Origin: Auriscalpium vulgare
Lineage: Eukaryota; Basidiomycota; Agaricomycetes; Russulales; Auriscalpiaceae
Direction: 5' to 3'
NCBI GenBank assembly: GCA_019915015.1
Contig: JAHBBC010000041.1
Location: 124,001 to 188,000, forward strand
Length of the DNA stretch: 64,000 nucleotides
Position numbers and translations under genes: made by a program. Positions 12,407 to 21,861 of the stretch are shown piece by piece (the first letter of the stretch is position 1; each line of letters opens with the position of its first letter). The notes beneath the pieces were generated by a model. That model made no database searches, was not told where the DNA came from, and saw nothing but the letters and a program-made list of their open reading frames with translations.

Positions 12407-13253
12407 ATGTCTCCTTCAGCCCCACACTTGGCCTTGCTTGTGTGCGACACACCCATCGATGCTGTCCGTGAAGCCCACGGCGAATACCCGCAAATCTTCA
12501 GGACCCTCTTCCGCGCGGCGCTGCCAGACGAGCTCACGGACTTCATCGTATGACGTGCGGGGAAAGATGGAGTACCCCTCTGACGACGCCCTAGACTCGT
12601 ACGACGGGGTAGTATTCACCGGCTCAGGTGTGTATCGTCTGGCGCCCATGTCGAGATGTTGAGCCGATGGGATCAGCTGCGTCCGCATACGAGGACGTGG
12701 AATGGATCAACAAGCTGGTGAGCTGGACTGCTCGCCTGGCCACGACCAAACCTCAGATCAAGATTATCGGTGCGTGCTAATTGTCGGGCATGACAAGCCC
12801 GTGCCTCACATTCTCGGAACACAGGCATATGCTTCGGACACCAGATCATCGCGCGTGCACTGGGCGGTGAGTGCGTGCCGAACGGAAAGTCGGAGGTGGG
12901 CGTGACCGAGGTGTCCTTGACACCCCTGGGCCAGCGCATCTTTGGCGCCGAAACGTTTGTGAGTGGCCGACTGTGCGCCGGGACGGAGAAGGCCCGCTAA
13001 TTATGTATACGGGACGCAGGATATCGAGCAGATGCACCGCGACCATGTGCCGACGGTGCCCCCGACCTTTCACCTGCTCGGGTCGACGCCGGTGTTGCAG
13101 AACCAGGGCATGGTGCGGTTTGCCGACGGGCGGGCGGCGGTTGGCTCGGATGCACTGCCGCCGATCCACATCTTGACGCTGCAGGGCCACCAGGAATTCA
13201 CGGCGGGGATTGTGAAGGAGATCGTGGACGTAGCTGCGATCCACGCTATGTAG
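12407..13253 (+). CDS. Class I glutamine amidotransferase-like protein with one apparent frameshift
   Basis: Belongs to the class I glutamine amidotransferase (triad GATase) superfamily. The nucleophile elbow is intact (IIGICFGHQIIARALGG), as are the partner His and Glu (LTLQGHQEFT). The order is MSPSAPHLALLVCDTPIDAV..., LPDELTDFI, then YDVRGKMEYPSDDALDSYDG and VVFTGSG. After an intron comes ASAYEDVEWINKLVSW. The Cys exon follows, then IEQMHRDHVPTVPP, ending in VDVAAIHAM. Introns near 12625-12673, 12770-12823 and 12960-13019 keep frame. Between TDFI and YDV (about 12545-12552) the frame shifts by one base with no room for an intron, so the gene is either slightly broken or contains a sequence error. 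The substrate is unknown; fungal relatives are mostly uncharacterised. Confidence 0.75.
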
Positions 13254-13274
13254 TTATAGTACGAAAACCCACTC

Positions 13275-13475
13275 CTACGACCCCTTGAACCGCTTGCCAC
13301 ACACCCATTTCACCAGATTACTACCCATCTTTACGACACGTACCCCGCTGGCCACGGCTGTCCAAATAAAGGTTTCCTTTCGCCTCCTTAGACGCCAATG
13401 CTTCTGCGCCGCGTTGAAGCGAAGGCGCATCACTCGCCACTCGTGCAGCATTTGTTCTGCGGTGGGGCGCGTATT
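13275..13475 (-). pseudogene. C-terminal piece of a kinase-like gene (remnant A)
   Basis: Reads TRPTAEQMLHEWRVMRLRF, AAQKHWRLRRRKETFIWTAV, SNLVKWVCGKRFKGS and a stop at 13275-13277. This is closely related to the C-terminus of the intact gene at 15564-16854. The frame is open, but everything upstream to the kinase core is missing and replaced by unrelated sequence up to about 14107, where the N-terminal part resumes. The surviving frame suggests the break is fairly recent. Confidence 0.8.
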
Positions 13476-13821
13476 ACCGTGGATATAAAGACGACTGGCT
13501 TGCGACCCATCATAACCACTTAGCTACAGCATGTATGACATTACATTAAATTCATAGTACATCTACCTGCGTAAACGACGCCTGTTGGACTCATACGAAA
13601 ATTGTCTAAGTCATGTACCCTGTGACTTGATCTGCCCGGTACTGGGCCGAGAGGGGTAAACTGAGTATAATGCACGCTCTGACAATTATGTTTTGATGAA
13701 GAGCTCTCTGAGAACATACACATAGCGACCTGAAGAGCAACAATGGATTCACAATGAAAGAGAGGCTCGATGAAGTGCGACAAAACTGTCTACATAGCTA
13801 CACAGACCTCTACCACATTAA

Positions 13822-13911
13822 TGTGATTATGGTGCAGTGGTTATAATGTTGGGTTTCCCGCAGTAAAGCCGGAACGGGCTGGAGTCCTCAGTTCGAATCT
13901 CTTACGAGGCA
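13822..13911 (+). other. tRNA-like sequence, probably degenerate (possible tRNA-derived repeat)
   Basis: Contains a good RNA polymerase III A box (tggtgcagtgg, 13830-13840) and a B-box-like gttcgaatc (13891-13899) at tRNA spacing, with room for a short intron. A tttcccg stretch lies where a Gly(CCC)-type anticodon loop would fall. However, the D stem and acceptor stem do not pair properly, so it is more likely a tRNA pseudogene or the head of a tRNA-derived element than a working tRNA. It sits inside the block that splits kinase remnant A. Confidence 0.35.
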
Positions 13912-13924
13912 TATATTTTATAAT

Positions 13925-14095
13925 CCCCGCGATGCATTGTGCGCGCTCGCGGCGCGCGATGCATCTGCGCGCGATGCATCGGTCGTGCGCGTGATCTTGC
14001 ATGGGTATTGCTGTGATGTTTGCTCACTTAACTCACACACAGGCGCGATGTAATATTCGCGTGTCAATTGACACGCGATATGCATCGCGCGAACT
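13925..14095. repeat. CG-rich palindromic block with repeated gcgatgcat units
   Basis: The unit gcgatgcat occurs three times at 13929-13981, and its inverse tgcatcgcgc appears at 14081-14090. A perfect 20-nt palindrome, cgcgtgtcaattgacacgcg, spans 14058-14077. It is nested inside a longer inverted pair (gcgcgatg near 14044 and catcgcgc near 14084). No coding frame. It looks like part of a non-autonomous inserted element within the kinase remnant. Confidence 0.6.
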
Positions 14096-14107
14096 GAATG
14101 TCTACTT

Positions 14108-14437
14108 ACTTGATGTATACCATGTGTCCGTCAGAGATTCGGGTTGCGTCCGTCAACCTGGGACGAGGCTTGCAAACACAGTGAGAACAGCATCTCGGCA
14201 GTCTGATGGATAACTTACCATGCTGACCGCGCTATCCTCTGCAGCTAGCTCAGTGATCGCACCGGTTTTCCACGAGGCTATCCAGCCCGGACGTAGGCGT
14301 GGGCGAAGACGGTACCCTCGTGTCTCTAAGTACGGTGCATGATCTCGCCACCACGCCTCGTAAGGCGTCAGTGTGTCTGCCGGTAGTGGACGCAAAAGGT
14401 CGCGTAACACGTCCGCATCACTTCGGGTTTGAGCCAT
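14108..14437 (-). pseudogene. N-terminal piece of a kinase-like gene (remnant A)
   Basis: Begins with an intact ATG at 14437. It reads LTPYEAWWRDHAPYLETRGY and RLRPRLRPGWIASWKTG, matching EEWWRDQGGFLESHGYRLR...GWSPSWKTG in the intact kinase-like gene. The first intron is recognisable (about 14168-14218), followed by the exon 2 start, DATRISDGHMVYIK. Sequence similarity then stops at a gtaagt-like donor. The ATP-binding remainder and the catalytic loop are gone, so this copy cannot encode a kinase. Confidence 0.8.
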
Positions 14438-14495
14438 GGAAAGAGGTGGGAAGAGTGCAGGGTCATGGTCAATGATCAGGCCAACTTGAGGGTCA

Positions 14496-15130
14496 GAATT
14501 CAGTCTCCGTGAAAGGCAGGTTCGAGTTCAGCGCCTCTCTCATGGTACCGGTAGCCATGGCGGCTCGCTCCTCCTTTGTGTCCTTCAGTAACTCCGAGTC
14601 TGTTTTCGACCTTCCATCCTCCGAGTCGTTGGTCGGTGTCTTCTGTCCACTCGTGTCTGCCTCCCCCTTCGTATCGTTCGGCTCTTTCTCTTTCACGCTC
14701 ACAGTTGCGGCTGCCGTCTCCGCCCAAGCAGACTGCAGTGTCGCCTCCCACCCGAGCTCCCGCGCCAGCTCCCACACAACATCGTCGCACTTGCCAAGCA
14801 GCAAAACGTCGTCCGGCCGCTTGCCAATGTTACCGACGTGATCGAGGTTGATGAGCACGCGCGGGCACTGCGATGGGACAATATGGACGAGCGATGCGAA
14901 TGGCTGCACGATGAGCGAAGTCTCCATAATGACTCGAGCAGATCCGCGTTGCGCAATGCAGGCATGGCGTCGACACTCCTCTGGCCGCTACATGCATGTG
15001 CTCATCAGGCACACAACCATCAGCTTCCCCTGGAATCATCCTGCCAAGAGCACTGCGATGCGGCCCACGTACCGCCTCGCCAAAAAACACGATGTCCGGC
15101 TGCACAAGTGCGTCGCCTTCCGCGCAAATA
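14496..15130 (-). pseudogene. Sirtuin pseudogene (C-terminal half of a duplicated copy)
   Basis: Parallels the intact sirtuin: ALVQPDIVFFGEA at the 5' end, then ALRNADLL, a frame break, then PFASLVHIVPSQCPRVLINL, NIGKRPDDVLLLGKCDDVVW and ELARELGWEATLQSAWAETA, followed by a diverged acidic tail. The NAD-binding loop, the catalytic His and the zinc Cys pairs are absent. The frameshift near 14930-14945 separates the remaining segments. It is therefore a non-functional tandem copy, much better conserved in the LINLDHVG region than in the tail. Confidence 0.88.
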
Positions 15131-15218
15131 TGTCCGGCGACTAAAATGGTGTATCTGCGCATTTTTGTCTAGAGGTCTCCCCATCTCGTTGTCGCCGACA
15201 GACGGTCACCGGTCTAAG

Positions 15219-15332
15219 CCCCCTCGCCGCCTTCAAGAACGCCAATGCTTCTACCCTCGTGTCACTAAGTACAGTGCATGATCTCGCCACCACACTTCGA
15301 GAGGCATCAGTGTGTCTGCCGGCAGTGGACAC
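15219..15332 (-). pseudogene. Internally deleted kinase-like fragment (remnant B)
   Basis: The N-terminal peptide LPADTLMPLEVWWRDHALYL, followed by a stop, is joined directly at about 15252 to a KHWR... segment that belongs near the C-terminus of the same family. Almost the whole gene has been deleted between the two ends. This is a third copy of the kinase-like gene, reduced to about 110 bases. Confidence 0.7.
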
Positions 15333-15563
15333 ACAATTTTGCGTTGCTCATCCATATCATGATTAATTGTCGTTGATGTTGTGAGCGACGGTTGGGCGAC
15401 TGGCGAGGGTCAGAATTCAATACTCAATCTCCAAGGACCCGGAACTGCCACACGCAGCATCGGGAATAGGTAAGTCAGTATGTATGACAAGGGAGTGTAC
15501 AATAAAGTGATACAGCAATGATATAGCCAGCTTATGAAAAGAATAGTACTTGGACCCGCAGCG

Positions 15564-16854
15564 TCACGATCCATGAAAGCGTTTCCCGCAAACCCACTTC
15601 ACCAGATTACTACCCATCTTAACTACGTGAACCCCGCTAGCCACGGTCGTCCAAATCAATGGATCTCCACGTTTATTGAGGCGCCAATGCTTCCCTGCCG
15701 CACCGTAACGGCGCCGCATAGCACGCCACTCAAGCAGCATCTGCTCCGCAGTGGGCCGAGTAGAAGGCTGAGGGCGCACCATCTTTTCTATGAACGGTGC
15801 GAGGAAGCCCAGGTTCGAATAGAGCTGAAAGGATCGTTGTCAGTCGTATGACATTGGAAAGGAAGATATGACTGCACCCACATCGAAGAGATCTCGTCTG
15901 AACATATTGCCAATGATGAAAATATCGACCATGAACGGATCATAGGGCACGTCCGTTGATAATTCCGGAACCTCCTGGTCACGCCCCAGATCTCCTACGA
16001 CAAGGGAGTGGGGTTGGCCGGGGGGTGTAGAGGTAGAAATCCCGTAGTCGAAAAAGTAGTACTTCACCCCCACTTCCAAGCGGCTACGCGACTTCGCCAT
16101 GGTAGAGTTATCAGCGACAAATGACTGATTGACGGCATGGAAGCCTTCAGGATATAAAGCAGAGCCATCCATGCCCAAGTTTTTGACGGCGCAATCCCTG
16201 TGTGCGACCCCCTGTGCGTGGAGGAACGCGAGGCCCTGGGATATAACTACGGTTCAGCTTAGCAGTCGCAAACACAGTGAAGTTCTTACCTCTAGGACTT
16301 GCTCCCCAAAGTCAAGAACCTCGCCTATATACTCAAAAGGAGGCGAATCCACAGGTCTTAAGAAGAGCATGACCATGAACGACATGGTTGGGTTCGCGTC
16401 ATGTTGGAAGACGTCCAGGATGGGGACAGAATGATTCCTGGGATCATGCCGCAGGGCATCGGATGATAACCGCTGGGCAATTTTCAACTCCTGGTCTTCG
16501 CTTCCGACATACTTGATGTAAACCAATTGACCGTCAGAAATACGGACAGCGTCCATGAGCTTCGGTCGTTGCTGAACCATACTTCAGAAACTGCACTCGA
16601 GGACACAAGAATGCTGGGCTGCGTACTGGACTGATGGCACCATCTTCAGACTCAATCATGGTCTTATTTCCGGTTTTCCACGAAGGCGACCAGCCCGGAC
16701 GCAGGCGAGCGCGAAGACGATAACCATGCGACTCGAGAAAGCCACCTTGATCTCGCCACCATTCCTCGTGGGACAGGAGAGATTCTCCGGGTATGAATCC
16801 TTCGCGGACAGCGAGACGTGGCTTCCTGCGAGAGGGTTCTGCAGTTTGCGACAT
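15564..16854 (-). CDS. Kinase-like protein of an agaricomycete family
   Basis: Atypical protein-kinase-like protein. After MSQTAEPSRRKP the N-terminus has the WW-containing signature EEWWRDQGGFLESHGYRLRA and PGWSPSWKTG. Intron 1 leads to MDAVRISDGQLVYIKYVGS, where Lys may play the ATP-binding role. Then come LDVFQHDANPTMSFMVMLFL and, after an intron, the catalytic loop GLAFLHAQGVAHRDCAVKNL (HRD with Asn). The Mg-binding motif is KYYFFDYGIS, i.e. DYG instead of DFG. The end reads FIEKMVRPQPSTRPTAEQML and KWVCGKRFHGS with TGA at 15564-15566. Four exons. This family is expanded and uncharacterised in Agaricomycetes. HRD and D-Y-G are present, so activity is possible, but the glycine-rich loop is not obvious. 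Two broken copies lie downstream. Confidence 0.82.
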
Positions 16855-17465
16855 GGGAGGGAGGTGGTGGGGACAAGGATCTCGCCGCTAGCAAGCCGTT
16901 GTCACGTCCAGCGGCGAGTGAAGTTTCAGTGTCCGCGAATGGTAGGGACAACAGGACTTTGGCGCTCGAGTCGGCGTGTACTTACTGTATATGGACGGTA
17001 CTGCCTTGCGCGGCCTTGTCTTCCTTTGTAAGTCATTGTTGTCTTTGTTCCTTTATTTTCATGTATCCAGCGTTTGTATCCAGAAGTTCGGATCTATTTG
17101 TCTCGCACTGAGGAAGTACTGTATCCGCATGAGTCTTGAGAGCACCCGGTGGCTGGGCTCACTCGACAGCGGTGCAATTGGCATCGTGGTCGCTTTTGTA
17201 TTTTTGCGTTCGGGTCGATACCCATCGTCCGGCGGACACCCAAAGCTAGACGCCTGCTCAAGCATAAATACAGTACTGATAGATGGCACTCACGACATCT
17301 GTGACTCTCTTCTCTCTTCCTTCTCCCGCTTGCCGGCAAGCAACTGGACTCCTTCCTTCCTTTTTTTTCAACTCGCGTATAACATACCAGAATCGCCTAA
17401 TCTTTCAAAGGTGCGGTGCATGGGCTAAGTTAATTAGTTGCGGAGGTTGACCTTTCGAATTGCAG
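16855..17465. other. Intergenic, possible 5' leader of the next gene
   Basis: No convincing gene. A reading frame of 150 codons on the plus strand (16976-17428) has hydrophobic but low-information content. A splice-acceptor-like sequence (ttgacctttcgaattgcag) ends directly before the ATG at 17466, so part of this region may be a 5' UTR exon and intron, or an upstream coding exon that I could not identify. Confidence 0.4.
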
Positions 17466-18593
17466 ATGGCATCAGCTGTCGCTAATGGCATGGGTATCAC
17501 CGCCTTCTCCCTGAAAGCAGCCAGCATGGCGGTGAATGCGGGACTCAGGCCGATCACAACGCAAGCGAAGGTGGACGCCGTTGCCAGCTTGATCAGAGCA
17601 ACAGGTCTTATCATCGACGAGTTGACTGAGGATGATCATCGCCTGATCGAAGTACTCGACGAGCACCGAGCTGCGATTTATCGGGATTCAGGAAAACCGG
17701 ACGATGGGCCGCCGTGTTTCTCCCAGATCCTCGAGTGCTTCGAAACGTACGGACTCTCTCTGCCTCGTCGGCCCCAGCTAGCAATCCGCTGAATTTAAAT
17801 GCTGTTCTCTAGGTGCAAAAGTCATATGCGTGACATAGAGGCCATCCTCGCGCGCGCAAGCTCATACAATCGGTACATGATCTGGGGGTTTACCTGTGGT
17901 CGGGCGACGGACCTGCATGCCACCGTATCCTCACTCCACTCCGACGTCCTCGTAAGCGGATCACTTCCTATCGTTTCTGACGGTATAATCAACTAAATGT
18001 ACGGTCATAGACAACCACATCTCTCGCACGTAGGAGCGCCAGGGTAGGATTGCAATCCACACCTGTCAATGCGGGTCAGTGTACCGTCTTTATCTCGGAT
18101 ACCACAGGCCTGACCTTCCGCAGTTGTCTTGGAGCCCTCTATACCCGGCCTCCCAGCATACTACGCTGACAAGCTGCGCGCCTCTGCGGAAAACACCAGG
18201 ATCAATCGTTTTGTGTCATGGGTTTACAGCGATCTACGCCCCTGGGTCAATCTCTGTGAAGGCGGCAATCGGAACGAGCCTCCCATTCAATCTTATCCGA
18301 TGAACGAGCTTGCGGCCGCCACCGGTGAATCGGAGGCCGTGACCGTGGCTGACATACTGAGGGAGATTGACGAAGATAGGAGAGGGGTCAATCCCGCTGA
18401 GGCCGTGGCGGTCATGGTGTCGACGGCAGAGGAGCAGGGTTCTGTCCAAAGATATGGACATACGGAGATCACGCTAAACAAGAAGAAGTCGGGTTCTGCT
18501 ATCTCGTCGGACTCGTCGGACTCGACGGCCGCGGGTGACGCCGGTCACAGCTCCTTGTATCAACTGCCTAATGTTGCATTGACCACCATATAA
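17466..18593 (+). CDS. Hypothetical protein, helical N-terminal region
   Basis: Not recognised. The spliced model starts MASAVANGMGITAFSLKAA and continues ATGLIIDELTEDDHRLIEVL and QILECFETCKSHMRDIEAIL. After an intron comes TTTSLALVLEPSIPGLPAYY, then NRFVSWVYSDLRPWVNLCEG. A Ser/Asp-rich tail ends in LPNVALTTI at 18593. Introns near 17747-17813, 17953-18010 and 18031-18125 keep frame; the last uses a donor inside gcacgtagg. The N-terminal run of amphipathic helices recalls the helical N-terminal domains that head fungal signalling proteins, but here no NTPase or effector domain follows. This comparison is weak inference. Confidence 0.6.
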
Positions 18594-18756
18594 CGGCTAC
18601 AGGCACTTCCTGTACATAGCTCACGACGTAGCAAAGATTGCGTAGCTATGTCTTGTTGGTCGCTGGAGTCTGCCGGTTGCATCTGTGCATGGCAGGCACT
18701 TTTCAATCTCTATACATCCTTATTTATTTGAAACAGTCAGCGCGCGCTGCGACGAA

Positions 18757-19089
18757 TTAGGACTCACTGGAAGACGATTCAGTCGCTTGTAGTGGGGCCT
18801 GAAGCATATATGCAGCCCTTATGCCGGATGATGACAGCGGCGCTCCGTCCACGCACAAGTTATTGTCAAAAACGTCACACGCGGGCTCGTTCATATTAGG
18901 ACGCCGCAAGGCATGTGCAATAGCAAGCTGTTGTTCTCGGAGGTGATTCTTGTACTTACACCAGACTTACACGATCTGTGGAATATTGCTTATGGTGCCT
19001 TTGTTAAGCGTAGCCGCGATGGGTTCATCCGACTCCGGCTCCAGCTCCACAGCACGCGGTCGACCTTTTCCAGCGCTGCCGTGAGGCAT
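18757..19089 (-). pseudogene. Small broken reading frame, probable gene remnant
   Basis: From ATG 19089 the frame reads MPHGSAGKGRPRAVELEPE and SDEPIAATLNKGTISNIPQI, then reaches one in-frame TAA. The same frame then continues, without change, as KNHLREQQLAIAHALRRPN and VDGAPLSSSGIRAAYMLQAP, ending at TAA 18757-18759. The amino-acid composition on both sides of the stop looks coding. A 24-nt intron with GT...AG ends would remove the stop but is shorter than any other intron in the window. An upstream exon ending KTDKDKWK followed by gtgagt may belong to it. No family recognised. Confidence 0.3.
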
Positions 19090-19585
19090 TGTCTTACTGC
19101 ATCAGAAAATGGGACGCCTTAGCTCCCCGCGCTAAGTGACAACGGCGCCGTACTCACCTTCCATTTGTCCTTGTCCGTCTTCCCACACCGCTGTTCACTG
19201 GGATTGTCATCGGCGTCGCCGATCACCGCTCGCCTCTACTACAATTACTCACTGCTGAGAGCGGAACAAGGTCCCACAGTACTTATCCGGAAGACTCATC
19301 ATCCGCTGGGCCGTTGCCGCGAAAACCTAATTGGAACAGCGCTCCGTCACGTCATGATCAGATACAAGTATGATAGGTGCGCGCTATTGACGAACCAACT
19401 CATGCTCGTTCATGTCGCCTTGTCGCGACGCCGCTGGCAATACAAAATTATTGTTCGCATCGCAGCCTTTTGTTTTCCAATGAGTAGTCTGACAATTCTG
19501 CCTCTCACGACTGGCACAGACCGAAACGGGTGCGGTGCCTATGTCCCCCCGGCGCCGCCTCGAGACCAGGGGTCAGCTTCTTAAG
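19090..19585. other. Intergenic, possible upstream exon of the remnant
   Basis: On the minus strand, about 19162-19238 reads AVIGDADDNPSEQRCGKTDK followed by a splice donor, which may belong to the broken frame at 18757-19089. About 40 bases here (19186-19230) match 12100-12145. Otherwise nothing recognised. Confidence 0.35.
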
Positions 19586-21694
19586 TTACAGCACAGTCGT
19601 AACGACCGCATCGGCGCCTTCCTCCGTCACTGCATCAGAAAGGGTCCATTAGCTTCACCACGCTCACAATGCGACACCCCACTCACCCTTACTTGTACTC
19701 GCCCGCCTCCCCGCACCTTTCGACGCACTCTTCTTCTCCGCCCTCGCCGCTATCGCACCCTCCGCGTCAGCCTGCTCTGGGCGCAGATTCTCCCACACGA
19801 CCGGCTGCAGCGCGTACGTCCTGTACAGCTGCAGCACCGCCTGCTCCTTGTCCTTCGCCTCGATCATCAGGTCAACGTACTCGCGGCGCCCGTCGCGCAT
19901 CCACCACCCTGCGCCTTCTGCCTGCAGCTCATCTGGGAGCGTCGCACAGCGACCCGCGTGCGCCCGCCGCTCCATAACGGTGACGGCGCCCGGTCGCGGT
20001 GCGGAGAGGTGCTGCTTAGGCTTGATTCCTTTCCGATGCCAGGTCGAGTTGATGCGCGGAATGAGCTCTATGAGTGGAACTGTTGATGGCTATGAGGGGA
20101 GTCAGCAGGGTAGCCGGTTCAACGGCGGGCCAACATACGTAAATCCAGTTGTGGTGGTAGTCGAACTGCAATGAAGCGTCGGGAGATTGTCGAAATATTA
20201 CGGTCACTGAACTCACAACTATGGGGATATTGAGCTCTTCGCACACGGGGAGAATATCATCGACATTGTAGCAGATCTGATGCAGTGATGTCAGAGCGAG
20301 AAAGCACTCGTGGCCCTATAACTCACCTCGTCATTCTCCAGGACGAGACGCGCCTTTACAGCATCCGTCAGTTTAGTCGAGTAGTTGTGCTTGAACCTCT
20401 CTAGGGTTGCGGGCTTGTCTTTGTAAACACCCTGCACAAATCTTCAACAACATGATGCAATCCCACTAATGGCTGATACGTACGCCCATGTGTATGATCA
20501 TGACGCCGTCGGCCCCAACGCCTAACATGTCTAACATGGAGCAATGATCTAGATGCGGATGCGTGAGGGCTGCGGGACAGACAACGCAAAGGTCCAACGA
20601 ACAATTCAGCTCACGCACGGCCGCCTCGACAACCTCCTCCTTTGGCGATCCGAGCTGTGTGAACTGTCGACGAGCATGAGCATGCGCTCATGATAAGACA
20701 TTGGATGTATAGCACACCTGGCCTGGATGCAAGGTAAGTCGATGTCCTAGCGACTTCGCCAGATCGCCAGCGGCCTATGAGCAGCGGATTCAAGGACTGT
20801 GTGAAATATAGGGCCACAGTGCGCACCTTCAATTCAGGGGCTGCGTAATCGAGGGAATACCCATACTCCCCATGTGACGCGAAAGGAAACATCTCCGACG
20901 ATATGCGGAGGAAACGGATGCTGAGAGAAGTCAGACCGTTAGCGCCGGTGTAGCATGGCAGGCAGGTCATACGCACTGGTTCTCTTCGTTCCACTGAACG
21001 ACGTGAGCGCCAGCAACATTGTAGAAGTAGATTGGACGAACCTGGATGAGCTTGCACAAGTCCTTCGCATTCCGAATCCCCAGATCCTTCGCGAAGTCCA
21101 GTCCCTTCTTCACAATGGTGTCAATACGGCAGGTTCTATGCCAGCGAGTCATGCCAGCTGTCATCCAATACGAAGAAAGTCGAGCGCACCGGCTGCAGAA
21201 GATCGGATCGGGCTTGCTTGTGCGGAGAATGGTGTTGAGACAAGCCTGAGATTGTCAGTCAGCGACATGGTGGGCTAACTCCGGGGACCACATACATATC
21301 CTAGACGACCTAACGCGGCCGTCAGCCACGATAACTCAAATGCACGAACACCAGACGCACCTTGGTAAGTTGTCGTCTTCGACTCTACAGGCGGGATATC
21401 GTAAACAACCGGCTCCTCGCTTTTGACCTTCCGTCGGCGCTTCTTTGGCGGTGGATCATCCGCGTCCGAAGATAAACTATCCTCGGTCTGCCCTGGGGGC
21501 TCGACCACGGCCATGGACACCTTCGCTTTGACTCTCAAAGACACTCTCCGTTGCACCACCGGGGAGCCGTCAGCCTCCGTCGACCCGTCGACACTGGCTG
21601 TCTTCGTCCGTTTCCCTTTGACGACCATGATGCTGGCAGCGCGAAAGCGAGGAGTAAAGAAGAGCGAGCGACGAGGGACGAGAGAGAAGAGCAT
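19586..21694 (-). CDS. UVE1: UV damage endonuclease (UVDE/Uve1)
   Basis: UVDE nicks DNA 5' of UV photoproducts and other lesions, starting an alternative excision repair. The TIM-barrel signatures are clear: RLGYACLNTILR, KKGLDFAKDLGIRNAKDLC, FLRISSEMFPFASHGEYGYS, SLGHRLTLHPGQFTQLGSP, GVMIIHMGGVYKDK, LVLENDEICYNVDDILP, PIVFDYHHNW and WHRKGIKPKQHLS, with metal-binding His and Glu residues. Then QLYRTYALQPVVWENL and a basic tail; a final intron gives a short last exon ending DAVVTTVL. Two in-frame ATGs exist. The one at 21694 adds MLFSLVPRRSLFFTPRFRAA, an Arg- and Phe-rich stretch typical of mitochondrial presequences. The one at 21628 starts MVVKGKR and gives a basic, nucleus-compatible N-terminus. 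About ten exons. In Cryptococcus, UVE1 is light-induced through the white-collar proteins and protects mitochondrial DNA. Confidence 0.9.
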
Positions 21695-21861
21695 GCGCGA
21701 GACAGGAGCGAAGCGGAGCGATCGCGACGTCAAGATCGGCCATACGGGCGCCGATGGCACCGGGCTTTGCCGTGCACATGTGGCACCTGGTCCAAATATT
21801 GTGCATTGCGAAGGACTTCATACAGAGGTACTCACCGTACGCTTTCAATGGGCCGGCTGTT

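Noticed and set aside
10413..13253. Sirtuin and amidotransferase as a functional NAD-metabolism pair
   Set aside because: The amidotransferase family has no established link to NAD synthesis, and their adjacency is better explained by the duplication patchwork.
13822..13911. Functional tRNA-Gly(CCC)
   Set aside because: A and B boxes are present, but the acceptor and D stems do not pair, so it is listed only as tRNA-like.
16976..17428. 150-codon plus-strand frame with hydrophobic stretches
   Set aside because: No ortholog-like motifs and no splice context; it crosses what looks like an intron end before 17466.
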